DNA of 59,257 nt from Acidobacteriota bacterium (GTDB lineage Bacteria > Acidobacteriota > Terriglobia > Terriglobales > Acidobacteriaceae): contig JAFDVR010000011.1 in the NCBI GenBank assembly GCA_018268855.1, positions 1 through 59,257 on the forward strand, written 5' to 3'. The position numbers and the translations under genes are program-made. Below the pieces are notes generated by a model. The model saw only the letters and a list, made by a program, of their open reading frames with translations, did not search any database and was not told the origin of the DNA. Below are positions 8,203-17,283 of this stretch, one piece after another (the stretch's first letter is position 1; each line of letters starts with the position of its first letter).

Positions 8203-9546
8203 ATGAACCAACCTGCCGGACAACGCAAACGTGTGGTGATTTTGGGCGCAGGCTTTGCAGGTCTGCACGCGGCAAAGGCCTTGCGCGATGCCGACGTGGA
8301 CATCACAATCGTCGATCGCCGCAACCATCACACCTTCCAGCCGCTGCTCTATCAAGTGGCTTTGGCAGTGTTGTCGCCTGCTGAAATTGCGCAGCCCATC
8401 CGCACAATTCTGCGCAGTAAGAATGTGGAAGTGTTGATGGACGAGGTTACGGGCATCGATAAGTCGGCGCGTACCGTGAACCTAAAGTCGGGCACCGTGT
8501 TGAATTACGACTTCCTGGTCGTAGCGACGGGATCCACGCACTCATACTTCGGAAAAGATGAGTGGTCCAAGATTGCGCCTGGTCTCAAGACCCTTGAAGA
8601 TGCTGTAGAAATCCGTCGCCGGGTACTGCTTGCCTTTGAGTTGGCCGAGGGGCAGATGCAGGAGACGGGCACTCATACACCGTTGAACTTTGTCATCATC
8701 GGTGGTGGACCAACCGGGGTGGAACTCGCAGGTGCGATCTCCGACATTGCGAAGCTCTATATGCGTCGCGATTTCAAACACATCGATCCTACCAGCGCTC
8801 AGGTACTTATCCTGGAGGGATCGCCGCATATTCTTGCTGCGTATCCCGAAGATCTGCAACAGAGCGCGATTCGACAGCTTGAACATCTTGGCGTCAAAAT
8901 CCGCACAGGTTCGCATGTAACGGATGTACAGCCTGGCTATGTGAAGGTAGGCGATGAACGCATTGATTCCGTTGTAACGCTATGGGCGGCGGGCGTGCAG
9001 GCATCTCCTTTAGGCAAACTGTTGGGCGTGCCGCTGGATAAGCGTGGATGCGTAATGGTGAATGGCTTTCTACACCCGGAGGGCCACGATGATATCTATG
9101 TCTGCGGCGATCTCGCGCATGTGGAGATCAATGGCAAGCAGGTGCCCGGCGTGGCGCAACCTGCCATGCAGATGGGCGAGTACGCTGCGGCGACGATCCG
9201 CAAAATCCTGCGCGGTGAAACGCCTCATAAGACCTTCGTCTACTTCGACAAGGGAGATATGGCGACCATTGGACGCAAAGCTGCCGTAGCCAAAGTGGAG
9301 TGGCCGTTCAAAGGGCATCTCAGCGGGTTGATGGCGTGGTTTACATGGCTTTTTGTCCACGTTTTCTTTCTCATTGGATTCCGTAATCGCTTCGCTGTGC
9401 TGCGGCAATGGGCGTACACCTATCTCTTTTATAAAGATGGCGCGCGCATCATTACCGGATCGCGCGAGCTGCCTGGGTGGGAGACGCACCCGCAATCATC
9501 CGTCACTCTGGCAGAAGATATTGGCAACCGGTCATCTGCGGCATAA
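8203..9546 (+). CDS. ndh: Type II NADH dehydrogenase (NDH-2)
   Basis: A 447-residue FAD enzyme that passes electrons from NADH to quinone without pumping protons. The FAD-binding motif RVVILGAGFAGLHAAKAL is at the N-terminus and a second dinucleotide motif, VIIGGGPTGVELAGAI, follows at about residue 165 for NADH. VYVCGDLAH-like text (IYVCGDLAHV) is the second FAD contact. The C-terminal hydrophobic stretch GLMAWFTWLFVHVFFLIGF anchors it in the membrane, as in NDH-2. The ATG at 8203 is preferred over 8197 because GAGGTG (8190-8195) is then 7 bases away. A single-gene unit 142 bases after the symporter. Confidence 0.92.
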   Translation: MNQPAGQRKRVVILGAGFAGLHAAKALRDADVDITIVDRRNHHTFQPLLYQVALAVLSPAEIAQPIRTILRSKNVEVLMDEVTGIDKSARTVNLKSGTVLNYDFLVVATGSTHSYFGKDEWSKIAPGLKTLEDAVEIRRRVLLAFELAEGQMQETGTHTPLNFVIIGGGPTGVELAGAISDIAKLYMRRDFKHIDPTSAQVLILEGSPHILAAYPEDLQQSAIRQLEHLGVKIRTGSHVTDVQPGYVKVGDERIDSVVTLWAAGVQASPLGKLLGVPLDKRGCVMVNGFLHPEGHDDIYVCGDLAHVEINGKQVPGVAQPAMQMGEYAAATIRKILRGETPHKTFVYFDKGDMATIGRKAAVAKVEWPFKGHLSGLMAWFTWLFVHVFFLIGFRNRFAVLRQWAYTYLFYKDGARIITGSRELPGWETHPQSSVTLAEDIGNRSSAA

Positions 9547-9644
9547 GGAGCATTGCGCACCGTTTGTCGTGCATTTGCGCTGGCCGCACATGAAACGCAT
9601 GGAGCCTGATTCTCGTCCGAGGAAGGAAGTGAGAGGTTGGGAAC

Positions 9645-10784
9645 ATGAAGGCCGTACAGGTGCAAGATCGTAAGGTGCGTTATGCCGTTGTTGGAGTGGG
9701 TTGGATTTCGCAGGCTCAATTTCTGCCCGGCGTGGAACATACAGGCAATAGTGAGGTCGTGGCCCTTGTTACCGGGCACGCAGAGAAAGCTGCGAAGGTA
9801 GGGGAAAAATACGGAATTGGGGAGGAAGTCTATCTCTACGAAGAGTTCGATCAGTTGCTCACATCTGGCAAGATCGATGCTGTCTATCTCGCCACGCCGA
9901 ATGACGATCATGTCGATCTTGCAGTCCAGACGTTGAATGTTGGTGTGCATCTGCTTTTGGAAAAGCCAATGTCCACCAGTGTTGCGGAGTGTGAACGCAT
10001 TCTGGCTGCGCAGGAGGGTTCCGGCGCGAAGCTGATGATTGCCTACCGTCTGCATCATGAGCCTGGAACACTACGGGCCATCGAACGTGTGCGCAAAGGT
10101 GATCTGGGACGCATCGTTGCGTTCAACTCCAGCTTCTCGCAGCATGTACACGGGCAAAATCATCGTGCCAGGCACGGATATTGGGGCGGTCCTGTGCCGG
10201 ACATGGGCGTCTACTGCATCAATGCAGCCCGCAATCTCTTCACCGCAGAGCCGGAAGAGGTAGTGGCTGCGGGTGTGCAAACGGATGAGCGGTTCAACTT
10301 TCAAGATACAGTTTCCGTCACAATGAAATTTCCAGGACCGCGTATCGCTTCTGTCGCGCCTCGAATCGCGTCGTTTGTAGTGACTTACAACGGCGGCGAT
10401 GTAGACGATTACCGCATCATCGGTGAGAAGGGTGACCTCTTCTCGCAACCGGCTTATCAGGTCGGCTCCAGGATCGAGCACGTGGTCACCATCGGAACGC
10501 GAAAGACATCGGAGACGTTCTCTGCAACAGATCATTTTGGAGGAGAACTCAAATACTTCTCCAACTGCATTCTGAACAATCATGAGCCCGAAGCAGATGG
10601 AGAAGAAGGTTTGCTCGATGTGCGGGTTCTAGAAGCTGTGGAACAGTCATTGCAGACGGGTAAGCCAGTAAAGTTGCTGCCGTATGACAGAAAACGGCGT
10701 CCTGCAGAGCAGCAGGTGGAGAAACTTTCTCCGCATGGCAAGGTTGAATTGATTGACGCACACCAGCCCAGCAAAGGGCAGTGA
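9645..10784 (+). CDS. Gfo/Idh/MocA-family oxidoreductase
   Basis: A 379-residue NAD(P)-dependent sugar dehydrogenase. The Rossmann motif is YAVVGVGWISQAQFL (residues 13-27), the family signature EKPMS follows at about 106-110, and the catalytic region contains YRLHHEPG and PDMGVYCINAARNLF. This arrangement resembles glucose-fructose oxidoreductase and 1,5-anhydro-sugar reductases, but no Tat signal is present, so it should be cytoplasmic. The substrate is not clear. The GGAAGTGAGAGG ribosome region lies just upstream. It is followed after 18 bases by an outer-membrane-like protein gene. Confidence 0.9.
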   Translation: MKAVQVQDRKVRYAVVGVGWISQAQFLPGVEHTGNSEVVALVTGHAEKAAKVGEKYGIGEEVYLYEEFDQLLTSGKIDAVYLATPNDDHVDLAVQTLNVGVHLLLEKPMSTSVAECERILAAQEGSGAKLMIAYRLHHEPGTLRAIERVRKGDLGRIVAFNSSFSQHVHGQNHRARHGYWGGPVPDMGVYCINAARNLFTAEPEEVVAAGVQTDERFNFQDTVSVTMKFPGPRIASVAPRIASFVVTYNGGDVDDYRIIGEKGDLFSQPAYQVGSRIEHVVTIGTRKTSETFSATDHFGGELKYFSNCILNNHEPEADGEEGLLDVRVLEAVEQSLQTGKPVKLLPYDRKRRPAEQQVEKLSPHGKVELIDAHQPSKGQ

Positions 10785-10802
10785 AGGCATGAGGATCAAG
10801 GA

Positions 10803-11414
10803 ATGAAGAAAATAACTTCCTGGGGAGCAGCGTTGGCGCTGCTCTTTGTATTTGCCGGATGCAGTTATGCGCAGGAGCCATCTGCTGCTGTAACCGCGGG
10901 CTTCTCCTACATCAACAGCAAAGAAGGTGCTCCGGGACATGCCGATATACGAGGTGGATACATTCAGCCTGCGTTCAATCTGGGCAGTGGTCTTTCCGTA
11001 TTTGGCGATCTCGCTTTTCATCATGGAGAAGACCGGTATGGCAGCTTCTCATTGCAAAGCTATACGGCTGGCTTGGCCAAGCGCATCGCAGGTACGCCGT
11101 ATGGTGCTTTGGGTTGGAGCGGTGAGATTGGCAGCTCACGCATTTCTTACCACCAGGGAAGCGGCGCAGGCTTGTTCGGTACTAACCGCGTACAGAACGG
11201 CTTGACGTTCATGACCGCACCGGTATTCGCGGTCTCACTCAACCCGCAGGTGGCACTCACCATGACACCAGTAGGCCTGGTGTTGCGCGGACACGCAATG
11301 GATCCATACACATCCAACAATGCCGACGGCCGCGTCCGCGCGGGCTATTACGCAAAGATTGGCGTTACGGTGTTCTTTGGCGGACGCGGTGCGTACGGCC
11401 CTGGACGATATTGA
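10803..11414 (+). CDS. Outer-membrane beta-barrel-like protein
   Basis: The 203-residue product starts with a signal peptide (MKKITSWGAALALLFVFAGC...YAQ). The mature part alternates hydrophobic and polar residues in short strands separated by Gly-rich turns (AAVTAGFSYINS, GGYIQPAFNLGSGLSVFGDLAF, AGYYAKIGVTVFFGG), as in small OmpA-type or OprF-like barrels with about eight strands. A Cys inside the signal region (FAGCSYAQ) could be read as a lipobox, so a lipoprotein is possible. No specific family. Function unknown; a structural surface role is likely. Confidence 0.7.
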   Translation: MKKITSWGAALALLFVFAGCSYAQEPSAAVTAGFSYINSKEGAPGHADIRGGYIQPAFNLGSGLSVFGDLAFHHGEDRYGSFSLQSYTAGLAKRIAGTPYGALGWSGEIGSSRISYHQGSGAGLFGTNRVQNGLTFMTAPVFAVSLNPQVALTMTPVGLVLRGHAMDPYTSNNADGRVRAGYYAKIGVTVFFGGRGAYGPGRY

Positions 11415-11427
11415 TCGATCATGCGAC

Positions 11428-11453
11428 CTATTCCCCTACATTAGGGGGAATAG
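11428..11453. terminator. Hairpin between convergent genes
   Basis: CTATTCCCC pairs perfectly with GGGGAATAG (9 bp, loop of 8 bases). The hairpin spans the stop codon of the kinase gene and lies just after the barrel gene. There is no T tract on either strand, so termination by Rho or transcript protection are both possible. Confidence 0.4.
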
Positions 11454-13007
11454 CATCGTAATCGCTGTGCCGCTGCGGCCAGGACGCGTGGTGCTGCGGA
11501 CACGGATAGAACCTCCGTTTTTAGCAACAAGGTCCTTCGTTATCCAAAGGCCCAGACCAGTACCCCCAATGCCTTTCGTGGAGAAGAATGGCTCAAAGAG
11601 ATTTTCCAGCGTGGATGCATCCATACCACTGCCCGTATCGGCGACAGTAATGCGAATGGCACTCTCTCCAGAGGGAAGACGCGCAGGACGGCTACGGAGG
11701 ACGAGTTTGCCGCCGGTGCGCATCGCATCGAAAGCATTGGCAACAAGATTCAGCAGGATTTGCCGGAGTTCGCCTTCATAGCACAGGAGCTCCGGATAGC
11801 CCATACAGTCATTGGTCGTTTCAATTTTTGAGTTGATCAGGCGCGCCCGGTAAAGGCCCAGCACGGAATCGAAAAGTGTTTGCAGATGGACCGCAGTGCG
11901 GCCGCTGCTTTGTTTGTGAAAACGAAGTGTATGCGTGGCAATCTGCGAAACGCGCGCGAGCTCTTCCTGGGCCATGGTGACGAGGCTTTTGGTATCTGAA
12001 TCAAGCACCTGCATTTGAAGGATATAGAGCAGGTTGGTAACAGATTCGAGGGGATTGTTGATTTCATGCGCGATGGAGCTTGCAAGACGTCCCACAGATG
12101 CGAGTTTCTCGCTTTGCAGGAGAGCCCGCTCCGCGCGCTTGCGCGTGGTGACATCGCGAATAATGGCGGAAAATCCCACCAGAATGCCGGGAGCTTCGAG
12201 GTGCGGCGTCATGCTGATAGAGACATCGATCAGATGACCGGATTTTTGGATGGCAGTTATCTCGCTAATCGTCTCAATGCCTCGCTTGAGTTCGGCAATG
12301 GAAGCATCGAGGTGTGCATGGCTTTCTTCAGCAAAGAGTGTACGAAGGTTCTTTCCGGATGCTTCTGCTGGGCTAAGACCGAAGATTTGCTGAGCACCAT
12401 TGTTCCAGCTTTCAATCACTGCATCTGCGGAGAGACGGATAATTGCATCCGATGACCGGCGCACCACTTCGGCGACTTGTTCCGACTCACGCCGCGCCCG
12501 AAGCAATTCCGCCTCGTATAACCTGCGTTGTTTGGCCCCAAATGCGCCCAGCAGAATGTATTGCGCTGTAGGACCGTCTCCCGGACAAATTGTAGCGTTT
12601 ACAAAAATGGGTACTCGCTGTCCATCGGGCCGAACAAGATCAAAGGAAATCTCTTCGAGGGTTCCACGCAGCAGAAGACTGGGTGCGAACTGCGTTTCAT
12701 AAAATATGGCGCAACCCGGCGTAAGTAGCTGCTGGAATCGCGATTGATAGAGAGAGTGCTCGTCGCCTCCGCATAGGCGGGCAAAGGCAGCATTGGCATA
12801 GAGCAATCCACCATCCATAGAAATAGCGACATGTCCACAGGGAGAACGTTCGAGCAATGCGAGTGTATGTGCATTGCTCCAATCCCAGGCGGCAGATGCT
12901 TCTACTGGAGAAAGTTCTGGAGTTGCTGTATGACTTCCTTCGGTGCGCTCATGTGAGGACAGTGACCGGTCGCGTTCATCAATACGAATTGGCTGTTCGG
13001 TAGGCAC
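11436..13007 (-). CDS. PAS-PAS sensor histidine kinase partnered with an RsbQ-like hydrolase
   Basis: A soluble histidine kinase without membrane segments. A first PAS domain begins near ERSPCGHVAISMDGG, and a second near RRSSDAIIRLSADAVIESW followed by a PAC motif ending RDVTTRKRAE. The HisKA phospho-acceptor is in SSIAHEINNPLE, and the ATPase domain carries N box LLNLVANAFDAM, G1 VADTGSGMD and G2 GGTGLGLWITK. No receiver or output domain is attached. The first PAS begins so early that translation must start inside the upstream hydrolase gene: GTG at 13007 (overlap 106 bases, GGGAG 13 bases before) is my choice; GTG at 13058 is also open. The response regulator is not in the window. Confidence 0.85.
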   Translation of the reverse strand: MPTEQPIRIDERDRSLSSHERTEGSHTATPELSPVEASAAWDWSNAHTLALLERSPCGHVAISMDGGLLYANAAFARLCGGDEHSLYQSRFQQLLTPGCAIFYETQFAPSLLLRGTLEEISFDLVRPDGQRVPIFVNATICPGDGPTAQYILLGAFGAKQRRLYEAELLRARRESEQVAEVVRRSSDAIIRLSADAVIESWNNGAQQIFGLSPAEASGKNLRTLFAEESHAHLDASIAELKRGIETISEITAIQKSGHLIDVSISMTPHLEAPGILVGFSAIIRDVTTRKRAERALLQSEKLASVGRLASSIAHEINNPLESVTNLLYILQMQVLDSDTKSLVTMAQEELARVSQIATHTLRFHKQSSGRTAVHLQTLFDSVLGLYRARLINSKIETTNDCMGYPELLCYEGELRQILLNLVANAFDAMRTGGKLVLRSRPARLPSGESAIRITVADTGSGMDASTLENLFEPFFSTKGIGGTGLGLWITKDLVAKNGGSIRVRSTTRPGRSGTAITMLFPLM

Positions 13008-13693
13008 TGGTGCACATATTCTCCCACGCTCAAGCCAGCGATGACATCTTTCTGGCACTGAAGCACGAGTGTTTTTGCTGTGACACTGGGAAGATCGGCG
13101 CGATTGTCTGATAGAAAAGTGACACGCGCGAAATGACTGGCAAGGAATGGATCCATGCGGCAGAAGCTGGCTTCCAGTTCGGCGGCGAGGTCAGGCGTCT
13201 CCAGATTGCCCATGATGAGCGGAGCCATGGTGGCAGACCAGGCAACATGGTTGCTCTCCAGGGTTTCGAGCAGACCTTCAATATCGCTCCGCTCAAAACC
13301 TCCCGTGTACCCCTCGCAATTGATGTAGCAAGGCGAAGGCCCAATCATGGTAAGTGTCCCGATACGTTCCGGGTCCTGAAGGAATGCAAGAGCACCGATC
13401 ATGGAACTCACGGAGTGTCCAACGAAATCCACATTTTTAAGATTGAGTTCATCGAGAATCTCGATCACATCGAGTGCATAGCCGCGCAGGGTACTGTAAC
13501 GTGTCCGGTCGAAAGCAGAGACGTCCGATAATCCTGATCCGACGTAATCGAAGAGAACAATGCGATAGTCCTTGGAAAAAGACGGCACGAGGTGCCGCCA
13601 CATGTTTTGATCACAACCGTATCCATGCGCGAACATAATGGTGCGCTCGCCAGAGCCGAGGACGTGTACGTTGTTGCGTTGAATAGCTGTCAT
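12902..13693 (-). CDS. rsbQ: RsbQ-like alpha/beta hydrolase (signalling hydrolase)
   Basis: A 263-residue cytoplasmic alpha/beta hydrolase with strong resemblance to B. subtilis RsbQ, known to activate the PAS-phosphatase RsbP under energy stress, and to the plant receptors KAI2/D14. Shared text includes IMFAHGYGCDQNMW, LFDYVGSGLSD, TMIGPSPCYIN and ATGHCPHMSAP. Counting from the upstream TTG at 13705, the triad is Ser98 (GHSVS), Asp220 (QKD) and His248 (GHCPHM). I start at the ATG at 13693, which matches the RsbQ N-terminus. Its stop lies inside the kinase gene, so the two are translationally linked. It probably makes or senses a small ligand for the kinase PAS domain. Confidence 0.88.
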   Translation of the reverse strand: MTAIQRNNVHVLGSGERTIMFAHGYGCDQNMWRHLVPSFSKDYRIVLFDYVGSGLSDVSAFDRTRYSTLRGYALDVIEILDELNLKNVDFVGHSVSSMIGALAFLQDPERIGTLTMIGPSPCYINCEGYTGGFERSDIEGLLETLESNHVAWSATMAPLIMGNLETPDLAAELEASFCRMDPFLASHFARVTFLSDNRADLPSVTAKTLVLQCQKDVIAGLSVGEYVHQCLPNSQFVLMNATGHCPHMSAPKEVIQQLQNFLQ

Positions 13694-13722
13694 AAGAACG
13701 CTCAATCCTGTTCGAACATAAA

Positions 13723-14577
13723 TTAGTCGAAGATCACAGTCTTATTGCCATAATGCAGGATGCGGTGATCGAGGTGCCAACGTACCGCGCGCGAAAGAAC
13801 GACTCGTTCCAGGTCACGACCTTTACGAATAAGATCGGGAATCGTATCGCCCTGCGTGACGCGCGTGACGTCCTGCTCGATGATAGGTCCTTCGTCCAGA
13901 ACGGCGGTGACGTAATGACTTGTGGCGCCGATGAGTTTAACTCCACGATTGAACGCTGCATGATACGGACGTGCACCGATAAACGCGGGCAGAAAGGAGT
14001 GGTGCACATTGATGATGCGGGCGGGCCACTCTTTAACGAAATCTTCAGAAAGAATCTGCATGTAACGCGCGAGGATAACGAGATCGATGTCATACTCGCG
14101 GAGTAACTCCAACTGCTGCTGTTCTACCTTGGCCTTATTTCCGTTTGCGATAGGCGTGTAGCGAAAAGGGATGCCATAGAAGGATGCAAGTTTTTCGCCG
14201 TCAGGGTGATTACCGATAACGAGCGCGATCTCGCACTCCAACTCTCCAGCCTGGTAACGCTGCAAAAGATCGGCAAGGCAATGCAGATGCTGCGAGACGA
14301 AGAGACAGATGCGCTGCCTGACCTCCGATTCAGCGAGCGACCAGCGCATCTGGTACTCGTCTGCGATCTGCTGAAATCGACCGGCGAAAGCGCGCTCATG
14401 CAGAAGCTCTGCCGCGCACTCAAATTCAATACGCATAAAAAAGCGGTTTGTCTCCGCGTCCTGGTGTTGCCCAGCGTGCAGAATGTTCGCATCGTATTCT
14501 GATACGAGAAAGTTCATGATGGCGGCAACCAGGCCCTTGCGGTCTGGGCAGTCGATAAGGAGAACGGCTTTCGTCAT
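13723..14577 (-). CDS. purU: Formyltetrahydrofolate deformylase
   Basis: PurU hydrolyses 10-formyl-tetrahydrofolate to formate and tetrahydrofolate, supplying formate for PurT and balancing one-carbon pools. The 284-residue product has an N-terminal ACT regulatory domain (MTKAVLLIDCPDRKGLVAAI, residues 1-75) and a formyltransferase-like catalytic domain with NVHHSFLPAF, GATSHYVTAVLDEGPIIEQD, which hold the catalytic Asn-His-Asp set. The ATG at 14577 is chosen because the ACT domain starts there; a longer frame to 14628 adds 17 unmatched residues. No clear Shine-Dalgarno is present. Confidence 0.95.
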   Translation of the reverse strand: MTKAVLLIDCPDRKGLVAAIMNFLVSEYDANILHAGQHQDAETNRFFMRIEFECAAELLHERAFAGRFQQIADEYQMRWSLAESEVRQRICLFVSQHLHCLADLLQRYQAGELECEIALVIGNHPDGEKLASFYGIPFRYTPIANGNKAKVEQQQLELLREYDIDLVILARYMQILSEDFVKEWPARIINVHHSFLPAFIGARPYHAAFNRGVKLIGATSHYVTAVLDEGPIIEQDVTRVTQGDTIPDLIRKGRDLERVVLSRAVRWHLDHRILHYGNKTVIFD

Positions 14578-14664
14578 AATGTGATGTTTATAGTATCGAC
14601 GATGAAAGATAGATCGGGCGAAGTACAAAAATTTGTTATTCGAGTACAGGAATCAGTAAGTTCC

Positions 14665-14700
14665 GCAAATAAAAATGCGATGGCCAAATAGCCATCGCAT
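14665..14700 (-). terminator. Intrinsic terminator of the bamD-like gene
   Basis: On the minus strand ATGCGATGGC/GCCATCGCAT forms a perfect 10-bp stem (loop of 6) followed by TTTTTATTTG. It begins 20 bases after the stop codon of the bamD-like gene. Confidence 0.85.
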
Positions 14701-14720
14701 GTATCTATTTTGTATTGCAT

Positions 14721-16490
14721 TTAGAACGGATTGATTTTCTTAATACCCTTCTTCTTCTTGTGCTTGCTGGACGAGGCTTCATCGTTATCGTACTCAGCCT
14801 TCGCTTTTTTGCCGTTGGCAGGCGGGGCCTGGGCCGCAGGGGTTTTCTCACCAGCTACATCGTTGATTTGATCGGGCGCGGGTGCGGGAGCTTCCACGCC
14901 GGGAAGAGGGGCGGTATTGGCCGGGCCTACAGCCTTTAGACCGTTATTATCCGGCGGTGTGCTGGTGGGCTCATTCGAACCATTGGTAGCGCCGGGAGAA
15001 AGAATCTCTACGCCAACGCCGGTGCCTGCGCCGCTGTTGGTAGTGTTTGCCGGATGTGAGAGATCAGCGGCAGAGCCGGCGTTCTGTTCGGCTCCTGCGA
15101 CAGGAACATCAGAGAGAGTGAGCGGCGCATTGCTTGCTGGAGCAGTGGGCGCTGAGGGTTCTGTATCTGTTGCAGCGGGCTCGGTGGTGGAGGCAGGTGC
15201 GGTGTGTGCCGGGGCAGAGATGCTTTTGCCGGCAAGCGCATCTTTAAACTGCGCCTCCGCAGCACGCGTAATGGCTGGTGCAACGGTCGGCTTGGGATCG
15301 GCCAGCGAAGGTTCACCCAAACGCGATGCAAGCACAACATTTGGTCCACGCTTCACAAGAAGAATGAAACGTTTGGAGAGTGTAAAGGCCTGGCGGCTCT
15401 GCTCCAGGGCCTGCGAAGCAGCAAGCTGCTCAGGTGTAGGTACGGGGATCGGACGCCCTAACGTTTCAAGGCGGTCGCGCGCATCTTCAACATGGGGAGC
15501 AGCGGCATACTGCGTGACGACCCGGCCATAAGCGTCTGCCGCCTGGTCTTCATAAATCTTGATGAGCCGCGCCTTCGGGCCCTCGGGCAGGTTCATACCT
15601 CGGATAAGGCGGGCCTGGGCAGCATAGGCATCGCCCAGTCCGATGAGCACGTCATCCGCTTTGCTGTAAAGCGGATAGGTGTCGGCTACTGTCTGCATAC
15701 GGGCGATCGCTGCAGCGTAATTCTCGCGAGAGGCGTAAAAAGAACCAATCTCAAACTCGCGCTCGGCCAACATCTCCTGAACTTCACGCAGACGCTGTTT
15801 TGCCTCTGGAATCAGCGGAGAGTCCGGAAACTGCTGCAGCATGGTGCGGTACTCTTCCTGCGCGTGGAGGGCCTTGGTGTAATCGCGGTCAGGTGTGTCC
15901 ATCTGCTTGAAGTAGATGTCACCAACGCGCATCTGCGCCTCAGCAGCTTCAGGAGCATTGGGGAAGAAGGTAATAAAATCCTTGTATTCGGTCTCCGCCT
16001 GCGCCATGGCTGCGCTGCCGCCCTCGCGATACCAGCTATCGGCAAAGGCCAGCTTGGCACGCATCTGGTATTCCGAATCGGGATAGGTTGCGAGCAGCGT
16101 CTGCAACTCAAGGCGAGCAACATCGAATTTTCCGCTCTTCATCGCCTTTAGCGCCTTGTCATAAAGCTGCTTGTCAGGCTGTGTAGAGTCGAGGCCGGCG
16201 AGCGGGTTGTCCTTCTTTAGTTCACGCAGATGCTTTTTCGTGTCTTTCGACTGAACAACCTTCTCTTCCTTCTTATTGGCCTTGGGCTCATGCGTCTTGC
16301 GGCCTTTTTTCGCAGGCGTATTAGAGATGGTGGCCGTAGGCACATGGTCCTGCGTAGGTGCGGTGGTACCGGCGGGCTGCTGGTCCTGCGCGAAAGCGAC
16401 AGAAGAGGCAAGGCCTACGGTAAGCGCTAATGTCCGCGCAGTAAACGCAAAGCTGCGACCGCGGGTTGTGAAGAGAAGCGATGTGTTCAC
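14721..16490 (-). CDS. bamD: BamD-like outer-membrane assembly TPR protein with long disordered tail
   Basis: BamD binds BamA and helps insert outer-membrane proteins. The 589-residue product starts at GTG 16490, fixed by AAGGAG five bases upstream. It has a signal peptide ending near SSVAFAQ, a lysine-rich linker, then TPR helices of the BamD type (residues about 95-330: LYDKALKAMKSGKFDVARLE, TYPDSEYQMRAKLAFADSWY, FPNAPEAAEAQMRVGDIYF). The last 200 residues are Pro/Ala/Thr-rich with a basic end (KHKKKKGIKKINPF). E. coli BamD is about 245 residues and a lipoprotein; here no lipobox Cys is seen, so anchoring may differ. rpe lies upstream after 136 bases. Confidence 0.75.
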   Translation of the reverse strand: MNTSLLFTTRGRSFAFTARTLALTVGLASSVAFAQDQQPAGTTAPTQDHVPTATISNTPAKKGRKTHEPKANKKEEKVVQSKDTKKHLRELKKDNPLAGLDSTQPDKQLYDKALKAMKSGKFDVARLELQTLLATYPDSEYQMRAKLAFADSWYREGGSAAMAQAETEYKDFITFFPNAPEAAEAQMRVGDIYFKQMDTPDRDYTKALHAQEEYRTMLQQFPDSPLIPEAKQRLREVQEMLAEREFEIGSFYASRENYAAAIARMQTVADTYPLYSKADDVLIGLGDAYAAQARLIRGMNLPEGPKARLIKIYEDQAADAYGRVVTQYAAAPHVEDARDRLETLGRPIPVPTPEQLAASQALEQSRQAFTLSKRFILLVKRGPNVVLASRLGEPSLADPKPTVAPAITRAAEAQFKDALAGKSISAPAHTAPASTTEPAATDTEPSAPTAPASNAPLTLSDVPVAGAEQNAGSAADLSHPANTTNSGAGTGVGVEILSPGATNGSNEPTSTPPDNNGLKAVGPANTAPLPGVEAPAPAPDQINDVAGEKTPAAQAPPANGKKAKAEYDNDEASSSKHKKKKGIKKINPF

Positions 16491-16626
16491 TGATACTCCT
16501 TCGGCGTCCATTGCAGGGTGATGCGAGCAGGTTTTCGCCGGTGTGACTATTCTAAGCTGCCCAGGCGGCTGGCGTCCGCTTATGGATTGGACTTTGCGCA
16601 GACTGGTTTGGGAGCAGATAAGGTGC

Positions 16627-17283
16627 TCAGCCCCTGGCCGCTTTAAGAAAGTTGCGCACGTTTTCAGCCGTTTTTCCGGGTTCAAAGATGGCCGATCCAG
16701 CTACGAGAAGCTCCGCGCCAGCTTCAACTACTTGGCCAACAGTATCCTCCGCAATGCCCCCGTCCACTTCAATGCGGAAATTGAGGCCATGTTGGGCACG
16801 ATACTGCGCCAGGCGGCGGACCTTTTCGACGCAAAACGGCAGAAAGCTCTGTCCTCCGAACCCGGGATTCACAGTCATCACCAGGACATGGTGAACAATC
16901 GGCAGAATCTCGAAGATCGTCTCAATCGGCGTGGCCGGGTTGATGACCACCCCCGGTTCGCAGCCATGCTCGCGGATAGAGGTGAGCGTGCGGTGCAGGT
17001 GTTTGCAGACCTCCTGCTGGACGCTGATCCAGTTAGCGCCCGCAGCGGCAAAGGCCGGGATGTAGCGGTCCGGGTCTTCGATCATCAGATGGCAATCGAG
17101 CGGAAGGTCGGTGACGCCGCGCACGGCGGCTACAACCGGCGGACCAAAGGTAATGTTAGGAACGAAGTGGCCGTCCATCACATCCACATGGCAGACGGTA
17201 CCGCCCGCGTCGGAGGCGATGCGGATCTCGTCCGCGAGATGGGTAAAGTCAGCGGCGAGAATGGAAAAGGCTAGCTCGATCAC
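16627..17283 (-). CDS. rpe: Ribulose-phosphate 3-epimerase
   Basis: Interconverts ribulose 5-phosphate and xylulose 5-phosphate in the pentose phosphate pathway. The 218-residue TIM barrel shows the family motifs: LAFSILAADFTHLADEI at the N-terminus, VDVMDGHFVPNITFGP with metal-binding Asp and His, LDCHLMIEDPDRYI, VMTVNPGFGGQSFLP, and FRIEVDGGI with the catalytic Asp before the phosphate-binding AGSAIF. The start GTG overlaps the stop of the upstream UvrC-like gene as GTGA, so the two are translationally coupled. Confidence 0.96.
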   Translation of the reverse strand: MIELAFSILAADFTHLADEIRIASDAGGTVCHVDVMDGHFVPNITFGPPVVAAVRGVTDLPLDCHLMIEDPDRYIPAFAAAGANWISVQQEVCKHLHRTLTSIREHGCEPGVVINPATPIETIFEILPIVHHVLVMTVNPGFGGQSFLPFCVEKVRRLAQYRAQHGLNFRIEVDGGIAEDTVGQVVEAGAELLVAGSAIFEPGKTAENVRNFLKAARG

